A DNA stretch of 55,770 bases from positions 1-55,770 of the forward strand of contig CAMGIP010000002.1 of assembly GCA_946056155.1 (NCBI GenBank). Reading direction: 5' to 3'. Below, in pieces: positions 25,613-35,656 of this stretch. Below the pieces are notes generated by a model that saw only the letters and a program-made list of their open reading frames with translations, was not told the DNA's origin and searched no databases. The stretch is from an uncultured Mediterranea sp. (GTDB lineage Bacteria; Bacteroidota; Bacteroidia; Bacteroidales; Bacteroidaceae). Both the position numbers and the translations under genes were made by a program. The stretch's first letter is position 1. Each line of letters begins with the position of its first letter.

Positions 25613-27439
25613 CTATTTGACCTCAATGGCCAGCTGTGAGGCTTTTGCCTCTTCACCGCTTTTGGCCATCTGTACAGCCTTCAATACCAATACCTTGGCT
25701 TTTACCGGGGTGAAACGAAGCGTTTGGGTAATCGGATTATTCACGATGTTGGAGAACTCTCCGCTCTTGATGAGTGTGGTGGCCGTCTCAATACTTTCAC
25801 CACCATACAGCTCGTAGTGGGTGATGACCCCCTGGCCATCGCTCTGCGGTTGGTAGTGGAGTGCATTCACCTGCTGTACCTTCTCCAATTCCATAATCAG
25901 TCGGTCGCTTTCTGCCGTCAGGGTGAAAGGGGCCGAGTGCAGCTTCTCCCGCTTATCCACATAGCGGTTGTCACTCCCTTCGCCTCCGTAGTAAGCAGCA
26001 ATGTTGGAGATGCAGGGACAGGCTCTGGATTGGAGGATGCGAATCCGCAGGCTGTCGGTCTCTATGGCCGGGAATCTCAATATGCGTTTGTAGCCGATGG
26101 TGGTGGTCTCCTCCCCGGCATCGATAGCTATCCAGTTCCCCCCATGAGCATACTCCACGCAGAACTCCCGTACCCGTTGTCCCAAGGCGATGTACTCCTG
26201 CAGGAGCAGGCGATTGACCTTCTGCTTGGGGAAGGAGAAGGTAATTTCTGCTTCAGTCACCTCATCCTCGGTGGCCCAATAACTCTCAGGGTCTCCATCG
26301 TTGGTGGCGGTAGCCTTGAAGCAGCCTCCCCGTGAGTTGCTGGCCGTACATTGGGCTTTCAGGAGCAAATCGTGAGCCAGCTCTCTCTCAATGATTTGGC
26401 GGCACTCTACGACATGGGCCGAGTCAATGGGGTGGATGCGTCCACTCTTATCAATGGGGAAATTCAGAATCAGATTGGCATTGCGTCCCACGCTGCGGTA
26501 ATATAGGTCAACCAGTTGCTCCACGCTCTTCACCTTCTCATCCTCGCTTTCGTGGTAGAACCATCCCGGACGGACAGAAACATCACACTCGGCAGGAATC
26601 CAGGCGGTGCCGTCGGGATGCCCCACCGGCAAGGTTTCGGCATGGTCATATCCCGGATAGACCTCCTCTGCACGGAGGAAAGCCCAGTTGGTGGCACTGG
26701 CTATGCCCCGTTCATTGCCTACCCATCGACAACCAGGACCCCCATCGCTGAAGATGATGGCTTGCGGTTGGTTGCGCAGGATATGTGTAAAGATGGTAGG
26801 ATAACCGTAGTAAGTCCGTCGGTCGATGGATCTTGTTTCCCGTGCACCGCCGTAATAGCCATCCCCTCCATTGGCTCCGTCCAACCAGAATTCAAAGAGC
26901 TCACCGTAGCGGGTGGTCAGCTCCTCAATCTGCTGATGATAATACGTCACGTAATCCGGTGTGCCGTAGAGCGCGGTATTCCGGTCCCACGGGGAGAGGT
27001 AGAGTCCTAACTTCAGGCCATATTTGTCACAGGCGGTACGCAACTCACCCACCAAGTCCCCTTTTCCCTCCTTGTAGGGAGTATTCCGGATGCAATAATC
27101 GGTGAGCATTGTGGGCCACAAGCAGAATCCGTCGTGATGTTTGGCGGTGAGTATAATGCCTTTCATGCCCGCAGCTTTGACGGTGCGTGCCCATTGCTCG
27201 CAGTCGAGGTTAGTGGGATTGAATAGTGCTGCAGGTGAGTCTCCATATCCCCACTCCTTGTCGGTGAAGGTGTTGAGTCCAAAATGGATAAAGGCATAGC
27301 TCTCCATCTGGTGCCAAGCCAGTTGATGTGCCGAGGGTAGGGGAGCGATAGGCTGAGGAGATTCCACAGAGGCCTGTTGACATGACAGGCAGAACGTGCT
27401 GACTGACAGCAGTAAACAAACTTTTTGTAAGGGTTTCAT
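25613..27439 (-). CDS. GH29 alpha-L-fucosidase lipoprotein
   Basis: 608 residues. Lipoprotein signal with CLSCQQ. The catalytic (beta/alpha)8 domain (about 35-350) begins with WHQMESYAFIHFGLNTF and contains TAKHHDGFCLWPT and the nucleophile segment FEFWLDGANGG. From about residue 360 there is a beta-sandwich region resembling an F5/8-type-C carbohydrate-binding module (ATNDGDPESYWAT) and a further beta domain. It removes L-fucose from host glycans or glycosides at the cell surface or periplasm. The domain style suggests subfamily B (alpha-1,3/1,4-linkage) specificity, which is inference. No Sus genes are attached. Confidence 0.92.
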   Translation of the reverse strand: MKPLQKVCLLLSVSTFCLSCQQASVESPQPIAPLPSAHQLAWHQMESYAFIHFGLNTFTDKEWGYGDSPAALFNPTNLDCEQWARTVKAAGMKGIILTAKHHDGFCLWPTMLTDYCIRNTPYKEGKGDLVGELRTACDKYGLKLGLYLSPWDRNTALYGTPDYVTYYHQQIEELTTRYGELFEFWLDGANGGDGYYGGARETRSIDRRTYYGYPTIFTHILRNQPQAIIFSDGGPGCRWVGNERGIASATNWAFLRAEEVYPGYDHAETLPVGHPDGTAWIPAECDVSVRPGWFYHESEDEKVKSVEQLVDLYYRSVGRNANLILNFPIDKSGRIHPIDSAHVVECRQIIERELAHDLLLKAQCTASNSRGGCFKATATNDGDPESYWATEDEVTEAEITFSFPKQKVNRLLLQEYIALGQRVREFCVEYAHGGNWIAIDAGEETTTIGYKRILRFPAIETDSLRIRILQSRACPCISNIAAYYGGEGSDNRYVDKREKLHSAPFTLTAESDRLIMELEKVQQVNALHYQPQSDGQGVITHYELYGGESIETATTLIKSGEFSNIVNNPITQTLRFTPVKAKVLVLKAVQMAKSGEEAKASQLAIEVK

Positions 27440-27581
27440 GAGTGTAGTATTAGGTTTTACGATGAAATATAGTGCGAATAGCGGTGAAAAGCTTAAAACC
27501 TGTTAACGGAAGTTGAGGCATGGGCAAGAAAAAAGGGCAGTTTCACAACTCCCCTCATTTCTTTTAACCTAAACCTTAACT

Positions 27582-27689
27582 ATGAAAAAATCTAATGTTT
27601 CTTTCGCTTGCAAAGATGAGGCTTTTTCTCAATATGGCCAAATGTTTGAGAGAAAAAGTGTTATTCTGTTAACACTATTTATGGGATAA
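27582..27689 (+). other. Small ORF (35 aa), possible stub of a lost gene
   Basis: MKKSNVSFACKDEAFSQYGQ...LFMG is preceded by an AT-rich leader (TTTTAACCTAAACCTTAACT) of the sort seen before Bacteroides ATGAAAAAA starts. No domain is recognisable. Part of it coincides with a hairpin (CTTTTTCTCA ... TGAGAGAAAAAG). The rest of the 27440-27842 gap shows only this and the miaB promoter. It may be a gene stub, a leader peptide or chance. Confidence 0.25.
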
Positions 27690-27799
27690 TCCCCTTTTTT
27701 ACCCTATCCAGTCCCTCCCTTTCTGTACTTTTCCCCCATTTCCTCATAAAAAAGCCCTAAAATACGAGTTGTGATGAGGAGAAGAATCGCGATTATTTC

Positions 27800-27807
27800 T
27801 ACCTTTG
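27800..27807 (+). promoter_or_regulatory. -7 box of miaB
   Basis: TACCTTTG fits TAnnTTTG, 36 bp before the miaB ATG. No clear -33 box at the right distance was seen. Confidence 0.45.
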
Positions 27808-27842
27808 CAGCCTCAATATAAATAAGAAAGATAGAATAGATT

Positions 27843-29216
27843 ATGAAAGAGAACACAGAAGCAGACTTTAAATCTGCAACTGCCGGTGGCGACAAGAAGT
27901 TATTTATCGAAACCTACGGCTGCCAGATGAATGTGGCAGACAGTGAAGTGATAGCTTCCATCATGAAGATGGCGGGCTATAGTGTGGCTGATACGCTCGA
28001 AGAGGCGGATGCCGTCTTTATGAACACCTGCTCGATACGTGACAATGCAGAGCAGAAGATTCTCAATCGCCTGGAATTTTTCCACGCATTGCAGAACAAG
28101 CGGAAGGGCCGGTTGATCGTGGGTGTCCTGGGCTGTATGGCCGAACGGGTCAAGGAGGAACTGATTACGAATCATCATGTGGATCTGGTAGTGGGTCCCG
28201 ATGCCTATCTCTCCCTGCCGGAACTGGTGGCTTCGGTTGAGGCGGGTGAGAAGGCCATCAATGTGGAACTTTCCACTACGGAAACCTATCGGGATGTCAT
28301 CCCCTCACGCATCTGCGGCAACCATATCTCAGGGTTTGTCTCCATCATGCGCGGGTGCAACAACTTCTGCACCTACTGTATCGTACCCTATACCCGTGGC
28401 CGTGAGCGGAGCCGTGACGTAGAGAGCATCCTCAATGAGGTACGCGACTTGCGTGACAAGGGGTATAAGGAGGTGACTTTACTCGGTCAGAATGTCAACT
28501 CTTACCGCTTCACCCGTCCCGATGGCGAGGTGGTCAGCTTCCCCACGCTGCTGCGTCTTGTGGCACGTGAAGTGCCGAGTATGCGTATCCGTTTCACGAC
28601 CTCCCATCCCAAGGATATGAGCGATGAGACCCTTCATGTCATTGCCGAGGAGCCCAATGTCTGCCGCCATATCCATCTGCCTGTGCAGAGCGGAAGTAGC
28701 CGCATTCTCAAACTGATGAATCGCAAGTATGACCGTGAATGGTACATGGATCGGGTGGCAGCTATCCGCCGCATCATTCCCGATTGTGGCCTTTCCACCG
28801 ACATCTTCTCCGGTTTCCACAGCGAAACGGAGGAGGATCATCAGCTCTCGCTCTCGCTCATGGAGGAGTGTGCCTACGATTCAGCTTTCATGTTCAAGTA
28901 CTCAGAGCGTCCGGGTACCTATGCCTCCAAGCATCTGCCCGATGATATCTCCGAAGAGGTGAAGATACGTCGCCTCAATGAAATCATTGCGCTGCAAAAC
29001 CGACTCTCCGCTGAGGCCAATGCCCGTTGTGTGGGTAAGGAGTACGAGGTGCTGGTGGAAGGGGTAAGCAAAAGAAGTCGGGAACAGCTTTTCGGACGGA
29101 CCGAGCAAAATCGCGTAGTGGTGTTTGACAGAGGCAATCATCACATCGGCGATTTAGTACGGGTGCGCATTACGGGCAGCAGTTCAGCCACGTTGCAAGG
29201 CGAAGAGGTGGAGTGA
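27843..29216 (+). CDS. miaB: tRNA-2-methylthio-N6-dimethylallyladenosine synthase
   Basis: 457 residues. The N-terminal UPF0004 domain has the three cluster cysteines (ETYGCQMN, NTCSIRDN, LGCMAERV). The radical-SAM core has RGCNNFCTYCIVP, with CxxxCxxC at about residues 170-177. A C-terminal TRAM domain starts near GKEYEVLVEG. The enzyme adds a methylthio group to i6A37 of tRNAs reading U-starting codons. It heads a long collinear stretch of translation and envelope genes, although it has its own promoter. Confidence 0.95.
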   Translation: MKENTEADFKSATAGGDKKLFIETYGCQMNVADSEVIASIMKMAGYSVADTLEEADAVFMNTCSIRDNAEQKILNRLEFFHALQNKRKGRLIVGVLGCMAERVKEELITNHHVDLVVGPDAYLSLPELVASVEAGEKAINVELSTTETYRDVIPSRICGNHISGFVSIMRGCNNFCTYCIVPYTRGRERSRDVESILNEVRDLRDKGYKEVTLLGQNVNSYRFTRPDGEVVSFPTLLRLVAREVPSMRIRFTTSHPKDMSDETLHVIAEEPNVCRHIHLPVQSGSSRILKLMNRKYDREWYMDRVAAIRRIIPDCGLSTDIFSGFHSETEEDHQLSLSLMEECAYDSAFMFKYSERPGTYASKHLPDDISEEVKIRRLNEIIALQNRLSAEANARCVGKEYEVLVEGVSKRSREQLFGRTEQNRVVVFDRGNHHIGDLVRVRITGSSSATLQGEEVE

Positions 29217-29302
29217 CTTTTCTTAAAACAACTTAATGTACCTCGGCTGTTTCAGCGAATATTACTAATTTTGCACCAACTTTTGGTGTATTGTACCCTT
29301 AT

Positions 29303-30214
29303 ATGAACAGATTTCTCCTTACTCAATGTCCATTATGTGGAGGCCGTCAGCTGGAGCCGGCTCTTACCTGCGTAGATAGTTTCGCGTCGGGTGAGATGTT
29401 CAAATTGTGCCGTTGTGCCTCTTGCGGGATGTTGATGACGCAGGAGGCTCCTGCAGAGGAGGAGATAGGCCGTTACTATGAGGTACCCGACTACATCAGC
29501 CACACCGATACCCACAAGGGGATGATGCACAGGGCCTATCATTGGGCCCGTCGCTACATGTTGGGCCGTAAGTCCCGCTTGGTGGAGCGCGTATCGCACT
29601 GCAAGCAGGGGCGTCTGTTGGATATAGGTACGGGTACGGGATACTTTGCCGACACGATGAAGCGTCGGGGATGGCAGGTGGATGCGGTGGAGAAGAGTGC
29701 TTCGGCACGCGCCTTTGCTGCTGAACATTTTGGTCTGGAGGTCAAGAGTGAGAAGGAGCTTTCCACCCTGCCGCAGGGGGCTTACCAAGTGGTGACCCTA
29801 TGGCATGTGATGGAGCATCTCTATGATTTGGAAACCACCTGGCGCACTATCTACAACCTGTTGGAAGAGCGTGGTGTATTGGTGGTGGCGGTACCCAACA
29901 GTTCCTCTTGGGACGCCCGTCACTACGGCGCTTACTGGGCAGCCTACGACGTGCCGCGCCATCTGTGGCACTTCACTCCTGACACCATGCAGCGCATGGG
30001 TGAGAAATACGGTTTTATCCTAGCTGACCGCCTGCCCATGCCTTTGGACGCGTTTTATGTGTCGATGCTCAGTGAGAAACATCGCCGTCGCAAGGCTGCC
30101 TTCCTCAGAGGACTAATGGCTGGTCTGCCTGCGTGGATGTCCTCATTGGTGAAGAAGGAGCGGAGTAGCTCCATGATTTATCTATTTCGTAAAAGAAGAG
30201 GAGGTACAGAATGA
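29303..30214 (+). CDS. Class I SAM-dependent methyltransferase with N-terminal zinc ribbon
   Basis: 303 residues from ATG 29303 (the track uses an upstream TTG). The N-terminus holds CPLCGG and, about 30 residues on, CASCG: a four-cysteine zinc site. Methyltransferase motif I is LLDIGTGTGYFADTM (about 105-120); motif II is the VDAVEKS strand. LWHVMEHLYDLE is the usual post-motif of the Methyltransf_23 group. The substrate is unknown; the family includes sugar and lipid methylases. ATG of ftsX overlaps its stop, so the two are translated together. A TAATTTTG -7 box lies at 29266-29273. Confidence 0.85.
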   Translation: MNRFLLTQCPLCGGRQLEPALTCVDSFASGEMFKLCRCASCGMLMTQEAPAEEEIGRYYEVPDYISHTDTHKGMMHRAYHWARRYMLGRKSRLVERVSHCKQGRLLDIGTGTGYFADTMKRRGWQVDAVEKSASARAFAAEHFGLEVKSEKELSTLPQGAYQVVTLWHVMEHLYDLETTWRTIYNLLEERGVLVVAVPNSSSWDARHYGAYWAAYDVPRHLWHFTPDTMQRMGEKYGFILADRLPMPLDAFYVSMLSEKHRRRKAAFLRGLMAGLPAWMSSLVKKERSSSMIYLFRKRRGGTE

Positions 30215-31089
30215 GTGGAAGACATGAACGTAGTGCTCTGAGTGCAGGTCTGCAGAACCTGACTGCAGGGGTGAGCATCTGGATGGTACTCATGGTACTG
30301 GGTCTGGTGCTCTTTTTCGGCATGACGGCTCGCAACCTTTCTATATATGTTCGGGAAAATATCGGCTTTACCGTCTTGTTGAGTGACGAACTGCGCGAAG
30401 GGGATATGCTGAAGTTGCAGCGTGACCTTGAGAAGAGGCCCTATGTGAAGCAGAGTGTCTATATCTCCAAGCAGCAGGCGCTGAAGGAGCAGACAGAAGC
30501 AATGGGTACCGATCCCGCTGAGTTTCTGGGATACAATCCTTTCAAGCCCAGCATAGAGGTGAAGTTGCACCACGCCTACGCCAATGCCGACAGCATGGCC
30601 TGCATAGTCAAGACCCTGAAGGAGAGCAAGGGGGTGCAGGAGGTAACCTACCCCAAGGACTTGATGGATGCAGTCAATCGCAACCTCGGAGGCATCACCC
30701 TTTTCCTCTTGGTACTGGCCGGGGTGCTGACCTTCATCAGCTTTGCTTTGATTCATAACATCATCCGCCTCACCGTCTATTCCAAACGTTTCCTGATTCA
30801 CACCATGAGGCTCACCGGAGCCGGATGGGGCTATATCCGCCGTCCGTTTGTCCGTCAGAGCGTCACGATGGGTGTACTATCAGCCCTGTTGGCCGACAGT
30901 CTCCTCTGGTTGGGAGCCCGCCGTCTGCTGCTTTGGGAACCGGAATTGTCGCAGGTGGTCACTGCCGAAGTGATGGGCGTGGTGTCGGTCGGTGTGCTGT
31001 TGGCTGGCATTTTGCTTACCTGGCTTTGTGCTTTCTTCTCCGTGGAGCGTTATCTGAGGATGAAGGTTGGCGAGATGTATTATATATAA
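30211..31089 (+). CDS. ftsX: Cell-division permease-like protein FtsX
   Basis: 292 residues. Topology is that of FtsX: a first helix (about 22-42, WMVLMVLGLVLFFGM), a ~130-residue periplasmic domain with VLLSDELREGDMLKL and the conserved YNPFKPSIEV, then three C-terminal helices including LTFISFALIHNIIRLTVYSKR. With FtsE it forms an ABC-like complex that activates septal murein hydrolases. ftsE is not adjacent, which is common in Bacteroidetes. It overlaps the methyltransferase gene by 4 bp and is followed 61 bp later by the DUF3098 gene, the usual Bacteroidetes order. Confidence 0.92.
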   Translation: MSGRHERSALSAGLQNLTAGVSIWMVLMVLGLVLFFGMTARNLSIYVRENIGFTVLLSDELREGDMLKLQRDLEKRPYVKQSVYISKQQALKEQTEAMGTDPAEFLGYNPFKPSIEVKLHHAYANADSMACIVKTLKESKGVQEVTYPKDLMDAVNRNLGGITLFLLVLAGVLTFISFALIHNIIRLTVYSKRFLIHTMRLTGAGWGYIRRPFVRQSVTMGVLSALLADSLLWLGARRLLLWEPELSQVVTAEVMGVVSVGVLLAGILLTWLCAFFSVERYLRMKVGEMYYI

Positions 31090-31150
31090 TAAGGTATAGG
31101 AGCGTAGCTCTCATATAGTGTACTAACATAGAATAGCATCATCTTGAGAT

Positions 31151-31381
31151 ATGGATAATAAGAAATTTGCTTTTGACAAGGTCAACTTTCTGCTGTTGGC
31201 CATAGGTATGGCTGTGGTAATCATCGGTTTTCTGTTGATGACCGGTCCTTCCTCGTCAGCCACCCATTTTGAACCGGATATATTCAGCGTGCGCCGCATT
31301 CGTGTAGCTCCGCTTGTCTCTCTTTCCGGCTTTGTCTTTTTGATTTATGCCGTGCTCCGTAAGCCCAAGTCAAAGGAGTAA
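31151..31381 (+). CDS. DUF3098 small membrane protein
   Basis: 76 residues with two transmembrane helices (LLLAIGMAVVIIGFLLM and VSLSGFVFLIYAVL). FEPDIFSVRRIRVAP between them is characteristic of DUF3098 proteins, which sit between ftsX and uppP in Bacteroidetes. The function is unknown; the fixed neighbourhood suggests an envelope or division role. Confidence 0.85.
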   Translation: MDNKKFAFDKVNFLLLAIGMAVVIIGFLLMTGPSSSATHFEPDIFSVRRIRVAPLVSLSGFVFLIYAVLRKPKSKE

Positions 31382-31434
31382 TAGCAGCGAGGAGATATCG
31401 TTTAATGACACAATAACAAGAGAATTTGTTTGAT

Positions 31435-32226
31435 ATGGATACATTAGAAGCATTGGTCCTTGGTTTGTTGCAAGGATTCACCGAATATCTGCCGGTGAGC
31501 AGTAGTGGGCATCTGGCCATTGGAGCCACCCTTTTTGGCATTGAAGGTGAGGAGAACCTGGCCTTCACCGTGGCTGTACACGTGGCCACCGTGCTCAGTA
31601 CCTTGGTTATCCTCTGGAAAGAGGTAATCTGGATTTTCAAAGGCGCTTTCACTCTGCGTATGAACGATGAGATGCGCTACATCATCAATATCTTGGTGTC
31701 GATGATTCCCATCGGCATTGTAGGCCTCTTCTTCAAAGATCAGGTGGAGTCTGTCTTCGGCTCTGGACTGACGGTGGTAGGCTGCTGCCTCTTGGTGACT
31801 GCCTCTCTGCTGGCCTTCTCTTACTACAGCAAACCTAAGCCCAAGGATAAGATTTCCCCGCTGTCGGCCTTCATTATCGGTCTGGCTCAGGCGCTGGCCG
31901 TGTTACCGGGTCTCTCTCGCTCAGGCAGCACCATTGCCACAGGTCTGCTGTTGGGCATAGACAAGGCTCGTCTGGCACAATTCTCTTTCCTTATGGTTAT
32001 TCCCCCTATCCTGGGTGAAGCTCTGCTTGATGGTATGAAGATGATGAAAGGTGAAGCGGTGATGGGCGATATTCCTACCCTCTCTTTGGTGGTGGGTTTC
32101 CTGGCCGCTTTTGTCTCAGGCTGCATCGCCTGCCGTTGGATGATCAATCTGGTCAAGCGAGGCAAGCTCATCTGGTTTGCCGTCTATTGCGCCTTGGCCG
32201 GTGTACTCTCTCTCGTCTTGGCATAA
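31435..32226 (+). CDS. uppP: Undecaprenyl-diphosphatase UppP/BacA
   Basis: About 263 residues from ATG 31435 ([26 protein letters not shown]); the track's TTG start adds three residues. The motif [16 protein letters not shown] carries the catalytic Glu and Ser residues, and [16 protein letters not shown] is the second family motif, with the essential Arg. Eight or so membrane helices are predicted by eye. It recycles undecaprenyl pyrophosphate to the monophosphate carrier for murein and O-antigen synthesis, and can give bacitracin tolerance. Confidence 0.96.
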   Translation: MDTLEALVLGLLQGFTEYLPVSSSGHLAIGATLFGIEGEENLAFTVAVHVATVLSTLVILWKEVIWIFKGAFTLRMNDEMRYIINILVSMIPIGIVGLFFKDQVESVFGSGLTVVGCCLLVTASLLAFSYYSKPKPKDKISPLSAFIIGLAQALAVLPGLSRSGSTIATGLLLGIDKARLAQFSFLMVIPPILGEALLDGMKMMKGEAVMGDIPTLSLVVGFLAAFVSGCIACRWMINLVKRGKLIWFAVYCALAGVLSLVLA

Positions 32227-32258
32227 GCCGATAACCGTAAGTAACCCGTATGTAAGGA

Positions 32259-33008
32259 ATGGCAAGTGAAGTAAATCAACCTACAGCAGACTTCAAGGAG
32301 GGGGCATTGCTCTCTTTTGACAAGCCTTTAGGATGGACCTCGTTCAAGGTGGTAGGCCATGTGCGCTACCACCTCTGTCGTTTTTTGAAAGAGAAGCGGC
32401 TGAAGGTCGGTCACGCCGGTACGCTCGACCCTTTGGCGACTGGTGTGGTAGTGGTATGTACCGGTAAGGCCACACGTCGCATTGAAGAGCTGCAGGCACA
32501 CACCAAAGAGTATGTAGCCACTCTCCGCTTGGGAGCTACCACCCCCAGTTTTGACCTCGAACATCCTATTGATGCCGAGTATCCCACCGATCATATCACC
32601 CGTCAGCTGGTAGAGGATACCCTGAAGCAGTTTGTCGGCGAGATAGACCAGGTACCTCCTATTTTCTCCGCCTGCATGGTCAATGGGGACCGTGCCTACG
32701 ACCTGGCCCGCAAGGGTAAAGAGGTAGAGCTGAAGGCCAAGCGGATAACGATAGAGAAGATTGAGCTGATGGAATATGCCATGCCCTACCTCACGCTGCG
32801 CATCGTCTGCAGCAAGGGCACCTACATTCGCTCGTTGGCCCGAGATTTGGGTGAAGCCCTTCACAGTGGAGCCTATCTCACCGCCCTAAGGCGTACCCGT
32901 GTAGGTGAGGTGAGGGTAGAGGAGTGTCTCCATCCCCTCGATATCCAGGCTTGGCTCAATGCCATACAGCCCGCTTCTGCTGCCAAGGAAGCAACAACAA
33001 CAGCATAG
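32259..33008 (+). CDS. truB: tRNA pseudouridine(55) synthase
   Basis: 249 residues. Motif I is [15 protein letters not shown]; the catalytic aspartate motif is [21 protein letters not shown] (about residues 50-70). The motif [18 protein letters not shown] lies near residue 190. The length is that of a TruB lacking an extended C-terminal PUA domain. It makes Psi55 in the T-loop of elongator tRNAs. It follows uppP by 32 bp and precedes queA by 26 bp, an operon pattern. Confidence 0.95.
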   Translation: MASEVNQPTADFKEGALLSFDKPLGWTSFKVVGHVRYHLCRFLKEKRLKVGHAGTLDPLATGVVVVCTGKATRRIEELQAHTKEYVATLRLGATTPSFDLEHPIDAEYPTDHITRQLVEDTLKQFVGEIDQVPPIFSACMVNGDRAYDLARKGKEVELKAKRITIEKIELMEYAMPYLTLRIVCSKGTYIRSLARDLGEALHSGAYLTALRRTRVGEVRVEECLHPLDIQAWLNAIQPASAAKEATTTA

Positions 33009-33034
33009 TATTAACAACAAGAAACCTTCACGAT

Positions 33035-34093
33035 ATGAAACTCTCACAATTCAAATTTAAACTGCCCGAAGAGAAAATTGCCCAGTATCCTGTGCGTTAC
33101 CGCGACGAGTCACGCCTGATGGTGCTGCACCGAAAGACTGGTGAGATAGAGCACCGCATGTTCAAGGATCTGCTGGACTATTTCGATGAACACGATGTAT
33201 TTGTCTTCAATGATACCAAGGTGTTTCCTGCCCGTCTGTACGGAAACAAAGAAAAGACCGGTGCACGTATTGAGGTGTTCCTGCTGCGTGAGTTGAACGA
33301 AGAGCTCCGCCTGTGGGATGTGCTGGTGGACCCGGCGCGTAAGATACGTATAGGCAACAAACTCTATTTCGGAGAAGATGACTCGATGGTGGCTGAGGTC
33401 ATTGACAACACCACTTCGCGTGGCCGTACCCTCCGTTTCCTATATGACGGTCCTCACGATGAGTTCAAGCGTGCCCTCTATGCGCTGGGTGAGACACCCC
33501 TTCCTCATGGCATCATCAACCGTCCGGTAGAGCCGGAGGATGCTGAACGTTTCCAGTCTATCTTCGCTCGCAACGAGGGAGCCGTGACAGCACCTACCGC
33601 CAATTTGCACTTCAGCCGTGAGCTGATGAAGCGCATGGAGATCAAGGGTATTGACTTCGCTTTCGTCACTCTGCATGCCGGACTGGGCAATTTCCGTGAG
33701 ATTGATGTGGAGGACCTTACAAAGCACAAAACCGACTCTGAACAGATGTTTGTCAATCGTGAGGCGGTGAGCATTGTCAACCATGCCAAGGACATCAACA
33801 GTCAGGTGTGTGCTGTAGGTACCACCGTGATGCGTGCCATCGAGAGTACAGTAAGTACCGACGGACACCTCAAGGAGTACTCCGGATGGACCAATAAGTT
33901 CATTTTCCCGCCCTATGACTTTACCGTGGCCAATGCCATGATTTCCAATTTCCACATGCCGCTCTCCACGCTGCTGATGATTGTAGCCGCTTTCGGAGGG
34001 TATGAGCAGGTGATGCATGCATACGATGTGGCACTGAAGGAGGGGTATCGTTTCGGTACTTACGGCGATGCCATGCTTATTACGGATAAGTAG
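33035..34093 (+). CDS. queA: S-adenosylmethionine:tRNA ribosyltransferase-isomerase
   Basis: 352 residues from ATG 33035 ([19 protein letters not shown]); the track start lies inside truB. The sequence has [14 protein letters not shown] near residue 70 and [14 protein letters not shown] around 190, followed by HAGLGNF. The C-terminal [21 protein letters not shown] is the QueA signature. It converts preQ1 at tRNA position 34 to epoxyqueuosine. It consumes SAM, as does miaB upstream. Confidence 0.95.
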   Translation: MKLSQFKFKLPEEKIAQYPVRYRDESRLMVLHRKTGEIEHRMFKDLLDYFDEHDVFVFNDTKVFPARLYGNKEKTGARIEVFLLRELNEELRLWDVLVDPARKIRIGNKLYFGEDDSMVAEVIDNTTSRGRTLRFLYDGPHDEFKRALYALGETPLPHGIINRPVEPEDAERFQSIFARNEGAVTAPTANLHFSRELMKRMEIKGIDFAFVTLHAGLGNFREIDVEDLTKHKTDSEQMFVNREAVSIVNHAKDINSQVCAVGTTVMRAIESTVSTDGHLKEYSGWTNKFIFPPYDFTVANAMISNFHMPLSTLLMIVAAFGGYEQVMHAYDVALKEGYRFGTYGDAMLITDK

Positions 34094-34111
34094 CCTTCGG
34101 CACATTGTACT

Positions 34112-35161
34112 ATGGAGAACGACAGTTATACATATTATCTCGGTTTGGGCAGCAACCTGGGTGACCGTAAGCGCAATCTGATGGAGGCGCTCGGAAAGCT
34201 GAGTGCAAGGGTAGGAGCGGTGTACACCTTCTCTTCCCCTTATGATACGGAGCCTTGGGGCTTCGTATCAAGCCACCGTTTTCTGAATGCAGCCTGTGCG
34301 CTACATTCGCCCTTCACACCGATGGAGGTACTCAAGCGGACGCAGGAGATTGAACGGGAGATGGGACGGAAGAACAAGTCGTCCGACGGTGCTTACCAGG
34401 ACCGGCTGATTGACATTGATCTGCTGCTTTGCTTCAACGGAAAGCAGCAGCCGGTCATTGTGGATGAGCCAATCTTGCAACTGCCTCATCCGCTGATGGA
34501 GCAGCGTGACTTTGTGATGGATCCGCTTAGGGAGATATTGGAACCGGCTCATGCTGCGTACCTCTCCACTCGTGCGGGAACCCTTTCCGGTTCAGAGACT
34601 CCCTCCGCTGGAAATGCTGTTTCCGGGTGGGAGCATGAAGAGTGCACGGGGCAGCAGGGAGAGGACGAAGTGCCTTTCCAGCCTCTGGAAGGTACGGCCC
34701 CATTTTGGCCCGTGGTCATTGGAACCGGTTTGGGTAGCGGTTATTCCCCTTGGGCTCCCGGTACGGCCGGTGCCCTGCTGGCAACCCTGCTTTGGTGGCT
34801 TTGCGGCCTTTGTGTCACCCCTTTGGAGCAGTTGTGGATAACCGTTGCGGCCATCCTGCTGGCTACCGTAGCCGGGATATGGGCTACTAACCGGTTGGAG
34901 CCCTATTGGGGCGAAGACCCCAAGCGGGTAGTGGTGGATGAGATGGTAGGCGTCTGGATCTCCCTGCTGGCAGCTCCTACTGGCCATTGGGGATATATGG
35001 TGGCAGCTTTCGTTCTGTTTCGTCTCTTTGATATTTTCAAGCCTTTAGGAGTCAGAAAGATGGAAGATTTACCCCAAGGTATTGGGGTGATGATGGATGA
35101 TGTGCTTGCCGGAGTATATGGCTTTATACTATTGATTGTGGCTCGATGGGTAACCGGGTAG
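34112..35161 (+). CDS. FolK-PgpA fusion: HPPK plus phosphatidylglycerophosphatase A-like phosphatase
   Basis: 349 residues holding two whole domains in one frame. Residues 1-~150 are 6-hydroxymethyl-dihydropterin pyrophosphokinase: LGSNLGDRKRNL, then the signature QDRLIDIDLLLCF and LPHPLMEQRDFV. Residues ~150-190 form a polar linker (SGSETPSAGNAVSGWEHEE). Residues ~190-349 are a PgpA-type membrane phosphatase: GTGLGSGYSPWAPGTAGALLA, RVVVDEMVGVWISL, FRLFDIFKPLGVRKME and GVMMDDVLAGVYGF. The pterin kinase serves folate synthesis; the phosphatase dephosphorylates a lipid phosphate. FolK normally ends near residue 160, so no frame is lost on either side. The linkage joins queA-folK to a lipid cluster and would need to be membrane-bound. 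Confidence 0.88.
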   Translation: MENDSYTYYLGLGSNLGDRKRNLMEALGKLSARVGAVYTFSSPYDTEPWGFVSSHRFLNAACALHSPFTPMEVLKRTQEIEREMGRKNKSSDGAYQDRLIDIDLLLCFNGKQQPVIVDEPILQLPHPLMEQRDFVMDPLREILEPAHAAYLSTRAGTLSGSETPSAGNAVSGWEHEECTGQQGEDEVPFQPLEGTAPFWPVVIGTGLGSGYSPWAPGTAGALLATLLWWLCGLCVTPLEQLWITVAAILLATVAGIWATNRLEPYWGEDPKRVVVDEMVGVWISLLAAPTGHWGYMVAAFVLFRLFDIFKPLGVRKMEDLPQGIGVMMDDVLAGVYGFILLIVARWVTG

Positions 35162-35634
35162 AGAAGATACGGGCAAGAGGGTGGTACCGTTCGATGGTAC
35201 TTTTTCTCAAGGCACAGTTGTCGGCACAAGTAGCCAGTTTAGTGGATTTTGTGGTGACCGTGCTCTTGGTGAAGTTTTTTGCCATTTTCTATCTATACGC
35301 TACCTTCATCGGGTCTGTGGTAGGTGGTATGGTCAACTGTGCCATCAATTACCGCTGGGTTTTCCGTCAGCATCAATGCCGTAAAGGGTATATAGCAGCG
35401 AAGTACACCTTTGTGTGGATAGTCAGCATAGCGCTGAATACTTGGGGAACCTATTTCCTTACCGAATGGTTGACGCGCATCCGTTGGATCAACCGCCTAC
35501 TCTCGGTCTATGTCGATGACCTGTTCATCTTCTCCAAAATTGTGGTAGCCGTGTTTGTAGCCCTGCTTTGGAACTACCAGATGCAACGGCTCTTCGTCTA
35601 TCGCAATTTGTTCGGCAACCGAACCGTAAAATAG
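35146..35634 (+). CDS. GtrA-family membrane protein
   Basis: 162 residues overlapping the previous stop by 16 bp. Four transmembrane helices and a GtrA-like layout: FLKAQLSAQVASLVDFVVTVLLV, then SVVGGMVNCAINYRWVF with the family's NYxxxxxxxF pattern, ending LLWNYQMQRLFVYR. GtrA proteins are thought to flip or help transfer polyprenyl-linked sugars. Its fixed position between the PgpA-like and CDP-alcohol transferase genes suggests a part in moving or modifying an inositol-type lipid, which is inference. Confidence 0.82.
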   Translation: MGNRVEKIRARGWYRSMVLFLKAQLSAQVASLVDFVVTVLLVKFFAIFYLYATFIGSVVGGMVNCAINYRWVFRQHQCRKGYIAAKYTFVWIVSIALNTWGTYFLTEWLTRIRWINRLLSVYVDDLFIFSKIVVAVFVALLWNYQMQRLFVYRNLFGNRTVK

Positions 35635-35656
35635 ATAATTTACAACACATAAGAAT

